This document shows, in pieces, positions 1-6,345 of a stretch of DNA of 7,591 nucleotides (within the stretch, counting starts at the first letter, position 1; each line of letters opens with the position of its first letter). The DNA lies in the NCBI GenBank assembly GCA_910580015.1, contig CAJTVT010000067.1, forward strand, positions 1 through 7,591, given 5' to 3'. The notes beneath the pieces are model-generated. The model was not told the DNA's origin. It searched no databases and was given only the letters and a program-made list of their open reading frames with translations. Made by a program: the position numbers and the translations under genes. The stretch comes from an uncultured Lachnospiraceae bacterium (GTDB taxonomy: Bacteria; Bacillota; Clostridia; Lachnospirales; Lachnospiraceae).

Positions 1-2890
1 TACTTGCAATTACTTCCACAGTGCCAAAGGTATGTCCGTTTGCTGCAACTTCCATAGCCTGCTGATTTTTGGTGCATCCCTGACGACTGCAGGTCTTAAT
101 GATAATTCCTTTTTCTGTACAGGTCGGCTCTTTTGCCTCTTGAACTGTATCATTTTTATCTGGTGCAGAGCCTTCGTAAACGCCAGCATCCCAGAGATGT
201 CCGCCTTCAACAACCTTTATGTTTGTTTTTCCACACTCTGTACAAGTGTACTTTGCAACACCGTTCTTCTCGCAGGTTTCCGCCTGAATTACCTGTCCTG
301 CGTTCCAAATATGATCTGGCTTAAGTCCTTCTTCCAGCTCTTCTTCATTTGTTCCCATACATCCTTCCTGGGTACATTTGTAATAAATCATATCTGTTAC
401 GCTCTCATCACAGGTAGGATCCTGTGTTTTCTCTGTATCTATCGTCCAGATATGCTGACGGCTCACAGTAACATTTGTCTGTTCCAGATTACAGAGAGAA
501 CAGATTCTGTCCACGGAACCTGTTTTTCCACATTCTACTGGAGTATTCACCTTCGTCACTGTCCATTTGTGGTCTATTGGGTTGTCTTTTGCTTTCTCAA
601 TCCACTGGTCAAACTTCGCTTTAATCGTTGCCTCATCTGTATCTGGGGCATTGGTTGTGTAAAATTCAGTAACCTCCGTCAACTCTGTGGTCGTTTTTAA
701 ATCCATTACACAGGGATCGTTACTTCCTTCCTTTGCAATAGCCTCTTTACAAACGCTGCACTTTAAGCCAATCTGTGTGCCGTGCTGGCAGGTTGCATCA
801 ATAAAGTCGATCTCTGCTGCGCCATGTTCCTCCAACTTAGGATAGTCTGTGGTCTGAAGTGCTGTACATTCCTTACACTGCACAATGGTCTTGCCTGGTT
901 TTGCACAAGTTGCTTGAATATTTTCCTTAACAGTACCTTCTGCAAAGTTATGTGCTCCAGGGGCTTTTACCGTCTCAGGCTCACTTGTTACTTTACAGTC
1001 CTTTCTTGCACAATTCTTTACAATACTTCCATCTGTCACACAGTCGCCCATGCTACTCAGTGTTGTATTAATTGTACCATTTACAAAATCATGGCCAAGT
1101 TTTGGAATCTCCACCGTCACGCCAGTTGCACCGCATACACTACAGTTTACAACTCCTGTTCCTACTACGGTGCAGGTTGGCTCTTTTGTCACAGTAATGT
1201 TGCCTTCATCCCACTGATGCGCTGCGGCTACAGGTTCATATGTAACCTTTCCACAGTCCTTGCACACCAGCTTTTTCAAACCAGGATTCTCACAGGTAGC
1301 TGGTCTTACTGTCACCGTCTGTGTCTCATCTGGTGTGTGGTTATTGGGATTAATATCAGTCTCAGCTCCACCTTCTTTTTTGTGGCAAACACTACACTCT
1401 TTTCCTTCTTCCCTTCCTTTTGCTTTACAGGTTGCCTCTACGGCTGGGAAGTCTACCATGTTACATGTTCCTGGCTTAAGCGCGTCTGCTCCGCCTGCTG
1501 CTTCAATCTCATCATCATCAGTTACGGTAATATCTGTGTTACATCTGGTGCAATGCTTTGTATATGTGCCTGTATCAGTACAATATACCTTGGTATTTGT
1601 GTACGCAATATTTGCGGTACCAGGCACCAGTCTAAAGGTATGCCCTAATGCTCCTACTGCATCCTCAGTCGTATCTTTTGCTTTCTTTTCTTCACAGAAC
1701 TCACACTTATACATTTTCTGTCCTGCTGTTTCGCAGGTAGCATCCACCCAGTCTTGACTTTCTCGGTCTTCCACCCAACTATGAGCCTTACGATATACTA
1801 CCTCGCCATTCACAATCAGCGCTCCGTCTGTCAGCTTATCATCTGCAATCTCAGCATCATCAATGTCTGCTGCCTGTGAAAGATCCGGATCTTCACCCTC
1901 TGCTGTCTTATGGCATACTGTACATATCTCTGGCATAACCTTTGGTTTTTCTGTACATTTTGCAGCCGGAATAATTACCTTTGTCCCAGCTTCCGGCATC
2001 ACATGCTTCCCTGTCTTCGCCAAAGTCTCTTGCTTTTCGTCATCACAGACACGGCAGATCTGATATTCAACGCCGTCCTCCCCGCAAGTTGCAGGTTTGT
2101 TTGGCTTTGTGGTGTCCTTTACATAGTCATGCGCTGTCATTGGAATCTCTTCCGTCTTGACTCTAGGTTGGCCATTGACATCAGGATACTTATCGCCCTC
2201 CCCTGGAGCCGCCACATCACACTTATTCAGCGCTGGATCTGCATTGTAACGGGTACAGGTAAATACTTTCTGACCTTTTCTAATACAGGTTGGAGCTACT
2301 TTTATCTCACCTTCTTCGGGATATGCATGGCCTGCTTTGATTGCCTGGTAAGCTGCTCCATGGCATACTTCACATTCAAATCTTCCCATTCCAGCCTTTT
2401 GACAGGTCGCTTCCCTCAAGGTAGACAAAAGCTTGGTGTACTTATGATCAGCAAGTTCACGATCTGCCGGAACACCGTTTTGCCATTCTCCACACTTGCT
2501 GCACTGGCTGCCTGCTTCATGACCTTTCTCCACACAGGTGGAGTCTTTTGCTGGAATGGTCACATAGTTATGGTCACATGGTTCTTCCCCCTCTTTTGCA
2601 GCTCCTGATAAGGTATCTTCCTCTTGTGCAGCTTCATCCTCAACTTCTGCTGCAACTGGATCCACCAAATTCTCTGGTGTCTCTACCTCTGCTTCATCCT
2701 CTGTTCCTTCGGTATCCTCCGTCTCATCTCTGTCCTGGGTACTGTCAGCGTCCAAAGCCTCACCTTCCACTGTCTGCTCTGGTTCTGTGCCCTCCAATTC
2801 AGCCTGAGCATAGGCTGGCACATTCCAGGACAAGATCATAGTCATCGCCAACAATACACTTAAGAGACGTTTCCATTTGTTCCTGTTCAT
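1..2890 (-). CDS. Large secreted cysteine-rich repeat protein, 3' end beyond the window (963 residues visible)
   Basis: An uninterrupted minus-strand frame runs from an ATG at 2890 to the left edge without a stop. The start is supported by AAAGGAG at 2897-2903, six bases upstream. Residues 1-28 or 1-30 form a signal peptide: a basic start (NRNKWKR), a hydrophobic core, then an A-Y-A or A-Q-A cleavage site. Residues about 31-104 are an acidic, Cys-free linker rich in E, D and T. From Cys105 to the edge come about 17 degenerate repeats of roughly 35-75 residues following T-C-x(3)-G-x(3-5)-C-x(2)-C-(G/H)-x(n)-(G)-H-x-(W/F/Y), about 54 Cys by my count. Such repeats occur in surface proteins of Lachnospiraceae; I know no proven function. 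The C(x)C-x2-C...H arrangement could bind a metal or form disulfides (inference). An anchor domain (sortase motif, SLH, Ig-like) would lie to the left and is not visible. The gene has its own promoter (3018-3046). Export is well supported; the role is unknown. Confidence 0.88.
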   Translation of the reverse strand, partial: MNRNKWKRLLSVLLAMTMILSWNVPAYAQAELEGTEPEQTVEGEALDADSTQDRDETEDTEGTEDEAEVETPENLVDPVAAEVEDEAAQEEDTLSGAAKEGEEPCDHNYVTIPAKDSTCVEKGHEAGSQCSKCGEWQNGVPADRELADHKYTKLLSTLREATCQKAGMGRFECEVCHGAAYQAIKAGHAYPEEGEIKVAPTCIRKGQKVFTCTRYNADPALNKCDVAAPGEGDKYPDVNGQPRVKTEEIPMTAHDYVKDTTKPNKPATCGEDGVEYQICRVCDDEKQETLAKTGKHVMPEAGTKVIIPAAKCTEKPKVMPEICTVCHKTAEGEDPDLSQAADIDDAEIADDKLTDGALIVNGEVVYRKAHSWVEDRESQDWVDATCETAGQKMYKCEFCEEKKAKDTTEDAVGALGHTFRLVPGTANIAYTNTKVYCTDTGTYTKHCTRCNTDITVTDDDEIEAAGGADALKPGTCNMVDFPAVEATCKAKGREEGKECSVCHKKEGGAETDINPNNHTPDETQTVTVRPATCENPGLKKLVCKDCGKVTYEPVAAAHQWDEGNITVTKEPTCTVVGTGVVNCSVCGATGVTVEIPKLGHDFVNGTINTTLSSMGDCVTDGSIVKNCARKDCKVTSEPETVKAPGAHNFAEGTVKENIQATCAKPGKTIVQCKECTALQTTDYPKLEEHGAAEIDFIDATCQHGTQIGLKCSVCKEAIAKEGSNDPCVMDLKTTTELTEVTEFYTTNAPDTDEATIKAKFDQWIEKAKDNPIDHKWTVTKVNTPVECGKTGSVDRICSLCNLEQTNVTVSRQHIWTIDTEKTQDPTCDESVTDMIYYKCTQEGCMGTNEEELEEGLKPDHIWNAGQVIQAETCEKNGVAKYTCTECGKTNIKVVEGGHLWDAGVYEGSAPDKNDTVQEAKEPTCTEKGIIIKTCSRQGCTKNQQAMEVAANGHTFGTVEVIAS
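2..2578 (-). repeat. Protein-level array of about 17 Cys/His repeats inside the large secreted protein
   Basis: Each unit carries one Cys about 8-12 residues before a closely spaced Cys pair, then a conserved His followed by one residue and an aromatic (for example GHLWD, GHTFG, AHQWD, GHDFV, DHKYT). Typical unit openings read ATC, PTC or ATCE-x-x-G. The pair is normally C-x2-C (CSKC, CEVC, CTEC, CKDC, CSVC). Three units have C-x4-C and one has C-x11-C. The DNA repeats are strongly diverged, so this is an old array rather than a recent tandem expansion; I saw no near-identical adjacent copies at nucleotide level. The two ends of the array differ in regularity: units near 560-1300 are compact, while those near 2000-2300 carry long insertions. 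Confidence 0.8.
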
Positions 2891-2896
2891 ATTTTT

Positions 2897-2903
2897 CTCC
2901 TTT
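2897..2903 (-). promoter_or_regulatory. Ribosome binding site of the large secreted protein
   Basis: Reading the minus strand gives AAAGGAG, six bases before the ATG at 2890. This fixes the start ahead of the signal peptide. Another ATG at 2906 lies in a different frame and precedes the Shine-Dalgarno, so it is not the start. Confidence 0.8.
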
Positions 2904-3017
2904 CATGGTTCACTTGTTACCCGACAAGATCCGGCTCTACCCATAAAATCATATTTATCAGAATCCCACGCCTCCTTCCATTTTCTCGGTAAAATTCCGT
3001 AATCCTGCCTTATCATG

Positions 3018-3046
3018 ATTATAGTGTCTGTACCATTTTTTGTTAA
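3018..3046 (-). promoter_or_regulatory. SigA-type promoter of the large secreted protein
   Basis: On the minus strand, TTAACA (3046-3041) and a perfect TATAAT (3023-3018) are separated by exactly 17 bases. This is one mismatch from the vegetative consensus. Transcription would start near 3011, giving a leader of about 120 bases before the ATG at 2890. The leader holds an extra AAGGAGG (2971-2977) with no well-spaced start codon after it. I did not recognise a known riboswitch in it. Confidence 0.75.
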
Positions 3047-3067
3047 CTGAAGATTTGTTTTTCACTG

Positions 3068-3100
3068 TCAATGACAAAATTCATTCTCAATGACAAGATT
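3068..3100. repeat. Tandem 14-base direct repeat upstream of the large-gene promoter
   Basis: TCAATGACAAAATT (3068-3081) and TCAATGACAAGATT (3087-3100) match at 13 of 14 positions with a 19-base period. The first copy also contains the interrupted palindrome TGTCA-A-TGACA (3066-3076). The pair begins about 22 bases upstream of the -35 box of the minus-strand promoter, where an activator of the large gene could bind. It also lies about 87 bases upstream of the tRNA -35 box. The role is inferred. Confidence 0.5.
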
Positions 3101-3186
3101 AATAACCATTTCTTGAAAATTTGAAACAGATGAAAACTTCAATGAAATTAATAAGACATACCTATTTGAAAAAAAGAAATCAGGGC

Positions 3187-3214
3187 TTGCATTTTTGTAG
3201 AAATTTGTTATAAT
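3187..3214 (+). promoter_or_regulatory. Promoter of the tRNA-Gly gene
   Basis: TTGCAT (3187-3192) and TATAAT (3209-3214) are 16 bases apart. Transcription would begin around 3221, only about two bases before the mature tRNA 5' end, implying a very short 5' leader for RNase P to remove. Confidence 0.6.
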
Positions 3215-3222
3215 AATCACAT

Positions 3223-3293
3223 GCAGATATAGTTCATCGGTAGAACACCAGCTTCCCAAGCTGGGGAGGCGGGTTCGATTCCCGTTATCTGCT
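3223..3293 (+). tRNA. tRNA-Gly, anticodon CCC
   Basis: A complete 71-base cloverleaf can be drawn. The acceptor stem is GCAGATA (3223-3229) paired with TATCTGC (3286-3292). The D arm is GTTC/GAAC (3232-3235, 3243-3246). The anticodon stem is CCAGC/GCTGG (3248-3252, 3260-3264) with loop TTCCCAA, so the anticodon CCC is at 3255-3257 and reads GGG. The T arm is GCGGG/CCCGT with loop TTCGATT. The discriminator base is T3293, as expected for bacterial tRNA-Gly. CCA is not encoded and would have to be added by the CCA-adding enzyme. The gene is solitary and opposite in strand to its neighbours. A run of seven T (3293-3299) starts at the discriminator base. Confidence 0.95.
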
Positions 3294-3355
3294 TTTTTTG
3301 ATTCTTAGCTCTGTTCGCATTTTATCATATCTGAATACCATAACGTATCAGCGAA

Positions 3356-3413
3356 GGGATGTTGCAGAATATTGGAACTACATGTTGTAGAATTTCCTGC
3401 TTTGCAACATCCC
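3356..3413. other. Long imperfect palindrome (58 bases) of unknown role
   Basis: GGGATGTTGCA (3356-3366) and TGCAACATCCC (3403-3413) form a perfect 11-bp stem. Inside it a second hairpin forms from GGAA (3374-3377) with TTCC (3394-3397) and CTACA-TGT-TGTAG (3378-3390). Outside, AA/TT can extend the stem past a single-base bulge. No T-run follows on either strand that would make it a textbook terminator; plus-strand ccttatttt is the nearest. It could be a dispersed palindromic element, a structured RNA, or a weak terminator downstream of the tRNA. Confidence 0.5.
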
Positions 3414-3482
3414 CTTATTTTGCTGTTATTCCAAAATATCTGACTCCCTGTATAAAACGCCTGATGTTTGAATTAATCCAGA

Positions 3483-3516
3483 CAGCCGTCCAACCCTGAT
3501 AAGGGCAGGACGGCTG
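3483..3516 (-). terminator. Hairpin after the beta-propeller gene, likely operon terminator
   Basis: CAGCCGTCC (3483-3491) pairs perfectly with GGACGGCTG (3508-3516). An inner stem CCCT/AGGG (3494-3497, 3502-3505) closes a GATA loop. The structure lies about 29 bases past the stop codon of the beta-propeller gene. It is GC-rich and stable but followed on the minus strand by TCTGGATTAATT rather than a clean T-run, so efficiency is uncertain. It may act in both directions or protect the 3' end of the message. Confidence 0.55.
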
Positions 3517-3544
3517 AACTTAATGATACAACTTTTTCTATGAT

Positions 3545-5722
3545 TTAATGATCCTTATTAATACTCAATTCACGAACTTTATTCTTATCTGTCAGGCTGT
3601 ATTCTTCTATAAAACCTTTCTCTGCTGTCACAAAAAACCGGTCTCCAATATATGTTCCTCTCACAGACCATCCCCAATTACTGTCTTGGCAGTCTACTTT
3701 TAAAATCTCCTGGAATTCCCCATTTTCATAGGAGAACACCAGATACGAATTTTCATACTTTGAGTCATCCTCCCAATAGCCTTCTGCCGAAAATCCAAAA
3801 AGATTTTTCTTCGGATCAATCAGCACTGTCTTATATTGGTACAATGCCTCAGAATAGTCGTATTTGGACAAATTCATTTTGGACTTCTCTTTTACATCTG
3901 TGGGATCTGAGATATCAAACATAGACAATTTTATGCCTTTTGCTTCCCCAGTCTCCTCGTCAACCTCCATCCCAATGCCCAATAAAAGGTTATCTGCATA
4001 GAAATGAAGATATTCTGAGAATCCGCTAATCTTCAGCTCCCCTAAAATCTTGGGTTCTGCGGGATTCGATAAATCTACGGAAAAGAGAGGATCCGTCTCC
4101 CGAAAGGTGACAAAATAACCCACGTCTCCCATAAACCTTGCAGAATAAATCCGCTCATCCTTGGCAAGATTTTCAATTTTTCCTGTTACATTCAAATCCA
4201 GATCTAATACATACAGACTGTTGGTGGTTTCTAGATCCATGGTATCATATCCCATCAGATCTCCGCTAATGTCATCCACCACTTTTTGGACTTCTCTCTT
4301 CTCCACTGTAGTTACCAGACGAAGATGATCCTGATATTCATTCAATGCCATATCATCGCGCAACGTTCCCTCGACTGTACCTTCTGCATCCTGAAACATC
4401 CTGCCGTCCTTGTAGGAATAGCGGAACAACTTGGTACTGTCTGTGTGTTTTCCCTCTTCCTGATACGATACCTGCTGGGTATCTGCCACATAGATATTCT
4501 TTTTGCTTACATAGAATTGATCGGCAGAAGTTACCAACGCTTTTGTATCTGCAAATTTATCTGGCCGTTCCATATCCACAGACGCCATAACCAGATAAGA
4601 ATCTGCATCTGTCTCTTCCGGGAGGGTAATCCGCTCTTCCTCCATCGGCTTCCCGTCCAACATCGGCACATATCTACTCAGATCTTCGATTCCCTTTGGT
4701 CTGCTCGTATAATAGGAAGAAAAGAAATATAGATATCCATCCGAAATCCTAGAATCCATATAACTGCCTTTGATAGTAAACGTATGGTATAATTCTGGCT
4801 TACTGCGGTCTGCAATATTATAAATATGAATCTTGGAATAGGAAGAACCCTGGTCATCTCCTTCGCCATAGTCCACCCAGTTCGGTTCTAAAATTACCAG
4901 TTGATCTTTCCACACATATATTTCGTCGATTTGTTCAAATCCTTCGATCCGTGCTGCCTCCTTTAGACCATTCTTGGTATCTACAATCCACACCATATAG
5001 CTGCCTGCATTTTGATTCTGATGAACGACCTGGTACAGATATCTACCATCATTTTTGATAATATCTGCTTCCTCCACAGCCTCCTCCTGCTGATTTGTTT
5101 TACCATAATCTTCTGACGTCTCTTCTTCTCCATTGGAACCGTCTGCGTCCAAAGCTCCTCCTCTGTCGAAAGTAGACATACCAGAAGTGTCTGTATCAAA
5201 AGATTCGCTGCTCGTCTCTTCCTTAGCCGCATCATCCACTGCCCCATCCGTACAAATGCCAACCTCCATTTTCTCTTGCTCATCCCATGCTTTTTCAAAG
5301 GACTTATATAATTTCTCATAAGTGGTTCCTTCCTCTTGGTCGTCTGCATCTGTGTACTCTTCACCCTCAGGCTTACCAGCCTTATCAAAAGTGCTCTCCT
5401 CATGTACATTCAGATTCCAATCCATATTCCGTCCAACTGCAAATAAAACCAACGCTAGACATGCCGCTGCTGCAAATGTTGTACACCACCAGCGGGTATA
5501 ACTCTTCTTTCTCCTTGGATTCTCTCTGTTGTCTCTCTTCTCTCTGTTCTCTTCCATAGGCTGCTCTCCCTTCTCTGTCTCACTGGCAGTCTGTTGTCTT
5601 AACCAATGTTCCATCTGCTGTGGAAGAAGACTGTGTGGTATCTCAAGTTCTTCTGCGCTTTCTTTTAAATTATCGCTGATTTTCGTTTCATCCCATTTCA
5701 TTTCCAAATCGTCCTTATGCAT
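3545..5722 (-). CDS. Membrane-anchored extracellular beta-propeller protein, probable anti-sigma factor
   Basis: About 725 residues. A cytoplasmic N-terminus of about 75 residues (with EIPHSLLPQQMEHWL, resembling the 'IP..L.PE.....L' segment of clostridial anti-sigma proteins) is followed by basic PRRKK and one membrane helix (about 77-96). Next come a long acidic linker (about 103-208) and then a C-terminal beta-propeller (about 209-725) of the Beta_propel / COG4880 type. Diagnostic motifs: EEADIIKNDGRYLYQV, ALNEYQDHLRLVTT (about 459-472), GFSEYLHFYADNLLLGIG (about 567-584), FDISDP (about 602-607). The gene follows the ECF sigma gene directly, which is why I infer an anti-sigma role; there is no zinc H-x3-C-x2-C motif. 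Start choice: a GTG at 5728 overlaps the Shine-Dalgarno GGAGGTG (5734-5728) and is impossible with it. ATG 5725 is 4 bases from GGAGG, ATG 5722 is 7 bases and is preferred. Signal sensed: unknown. Confidence 0.88.
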   Translation of the reverse strand: MHKDDLEMKWDETKISDNLKESAEELEIPHSLLPQQMEHWLRQQTASETEKGEQPMEENREKRDNRENPRRKKSYTRWWCTTFAAAACLALVLFAVGRNMDWNLNVHEESTFDKAGKPEGEEYTDADDQEEGTTYEKLYKSFEKAWDEQEKMEVGICTDGAVDDAAKEETSSESFDTDTSGMSTFDRGGALDADGSNGEEETSEDYGKTNQQEEAVEEADIIKNDGRYLYQVVHQNQNAGSYMVWIVDTKNGLKEAARIEGFEQIDEIYVWKDQLVILEPNWVDYGEGDDQGSSYSKIHIYNIADRSKPELYHTFTIKGSYMDSRISDGYLYFFSSYYTSRPKGIEDLSRYVPMLDGKPMEEERITLPEETDADSYLVMASVDMERPDKFADTKALVTSADQFYVSKKNIYVADTQQVSYQEEGKHTDSTKLFRYSYKDGRMFQDAEGTVEGTLRDDMALNEYQDHLRLVTTVEKREVQKVVDDISGDLMGYDTMDLETTNSLYVLDLDLNVTGKIENLAKDERIYSARFMGDVGYFVTFRETDPLFSVDLSNPAEPKILGELKISGFSEYLHFYADNLLLGIGMEVDEETGEAKGIKLSMFDISDPTDVKEKSKMNLSKYDYSEALYQYKTVLIDPKKNLFGFSAEGYWEDDSKYENSYLVFSYENGEFQEILKVDCQDSNWGWSVRGTYIGDRFFVTAEKGFIEEYSLTDKNKVRELSINKDH

Positions 5723-5724
5723 CA

Positions 5725-6201
5725 TCACACCTCCAACTTCTTTCTCATCTTCTGAAGCGCCCTCCGATACCTGGAACGAATGGTACTGTGATTTCGATTC
5801 AGTATCTTAGCGATCTCCTGGCTCGTATAACCACCAAATACTGACAGCGCCACAATACACCGCTCCTCCTCCTTCAGCTCCCAAAAAACCTGCTTTACTG
5901 TAGATGCCATGGCAAGATCTGTCTCCTTTGACAATTCACGTTGCAAGGAAGCGGAAAGATCCTCGATATCTTCCTCTCTGCGGAACCAGTCCTTCATCCT
6001 TTTTCGGCAACGATTCACCAAAATCTGCATAATCCAGGGTGCGAACTTCTCTTTATCTCTTAATTGATAGAACTTTTCATATGCAATCAACACTGCGTCC
6101 TGTACTGCATCCTCCGCTTCCTGGCGGTTTCTCATATAATAGAAAGCGGTCCTATACATCTGCGTATAAACTTTCTCATAATACCGCATAAACTCTTCCA
6201 T
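5725..6201 (-). CDS. ECF-type RNA polymerase sigma factor (sigma-70 family)
   Basis: 158 residues, the usual size for an ECF sigma factor with only regions 2 and 4. Region 2 spans about residues 8-72 and includes AEDAVQDAVLIAYEKF and FAPWIMQILVNRCR, the -10 recognition and core-binding helices. A variable acidic linker (about 75-100) follows. Region 4 (about 102-156) carries the helix-turn-helix GYTSQEIAKILNRNHSTIRSRYRRAL, which would read the -35 element. The start at ATG 6201 is preceded by GAGGA (6205-6209) and GGGAGG (6212-6217). The gene is the first of a two-gene operon with the beta-propeller protein. It directs polymerase to its own regulon, often including its own operon. The subgroup cannot be assigned by eye, and I could not define its promoter specificity. 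Confidence 0.92.
   Translation of the reverse strand: MEEFMRYYEKVYTQMYRTAFYYMRNRQEAEDAVQDAVLIAYEKFYQLRDKEKFAPWIMQILVNRCRKRMKDWFRREEDIEDLSASLQRELSKETDLAMASTVKQVFWELKEEERCIVALSVFGGYTSQEIAKILNRNHSTIRSRYRRALQKMRKKLEV
5728..5734 (-). promoter_or_regulatory. Shine-Dalgarno inside the end of the sigma gene, coupling it to the beta-propeller gene
   Basis: GGAGGTG on the minus strand lies within the last codons (GAG GTG) of the sigma-factor gene, and the sigma TGA (5727-5725) overlaps or abuts the candidate ATGs at 5725 and 5722. Such overlap normally couples translation and keeps sigma and anti-sigma amounts in proportion. Confidence 0.75.
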
Positions 6202-6217
6202 ATGTCCTCAACCTCCC

Positions 6218-6233
6218 TTGAAATGCATTTCAA
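6218..6233. promoter_or_regulatory. Perfect 16-bp palindrome abutting the sigma-gene ribosome binding site
   Basis: TTGAAATGCATTTCAA equals its own reverse complement and ends one base-step from GGGAGG (6212-6217). A TATACA (6239-6234, minus strand) lies just upstream, so the palindrome would span the transcription start if that is a -10 box. No convincing -35 partner was found. It could be a repressor operator or an RNA hairpin (6-bp stem, TGCA loop) next to the Shine-Dalgarno. Confidence 0.5.
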
Positions 6234-6345
6234 TGTATAAGAGTCCTGTCTCCGCTGAAATGTTGCAGCATTTTCCAAATTAATTCCCAATTTTCTGACA
6301 CACTCTTCAAATTCGTTTCTCGTATCTCTCATAGATTTATAGAAC

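Larger units (their letters stand above)
2891..3222. other. 332-base divergent intergenic control region
   Basis: This AT-rich stretch separates the minus-strand secreted-protein gene from the plus-strand tRNA gene. It holds two back-to-back promoters (3018-3046 minus, 3187-3214 plus), a tandem repeat (3068-3100) and the about 120-base leader of the large gene. A minus-strand open frame of 63 codons (3068-3259) overlaps the tRNA and is not believed. I see no other gene in it. Confidence 0.7.

Noticed and set aside
32..700. Plus-strand open frame of 222 codons; similar ones at 782-1648 and 1910-2608
   Set aside because: They lie antisense to the large secreted protein, have no ribosome binding sites, and show low-complexity Cys/Phe/Ser-rich translations produced by the complement of the repeat array. 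The minus-strand frame has a signal peptide, promoter and coherent repeats.
1..2578. Possible CRISPR array or DNA tandem repeat
   Set aside because: Repeats are conserved only at protein level, with variable unit lengths and diverged DNA; there are no identical direct repeats with unique spacers.
2891..3011. Possible cyclic-di-GMP or other known riboswitch in the leader of the large gene
   Set aside because: I looked for the conserved core sequences I know and found none; only short weak stems such as CGG...CCG near 2986-2999 are present.
3068..3259. Minus-strand 63-codon open frame
   Set aside because: It starts inside the complement of the tRNA-Gly gene, covers the tRNA promoter, and has no plausible ribosome site or recognisable protein features.
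4981..5409. Minus-strand 142-codon frame inside the beta-propeller gene
   Set aside because: It is a frame-shifted shadow of the acidic linker, with a very basic translation and no start signals.
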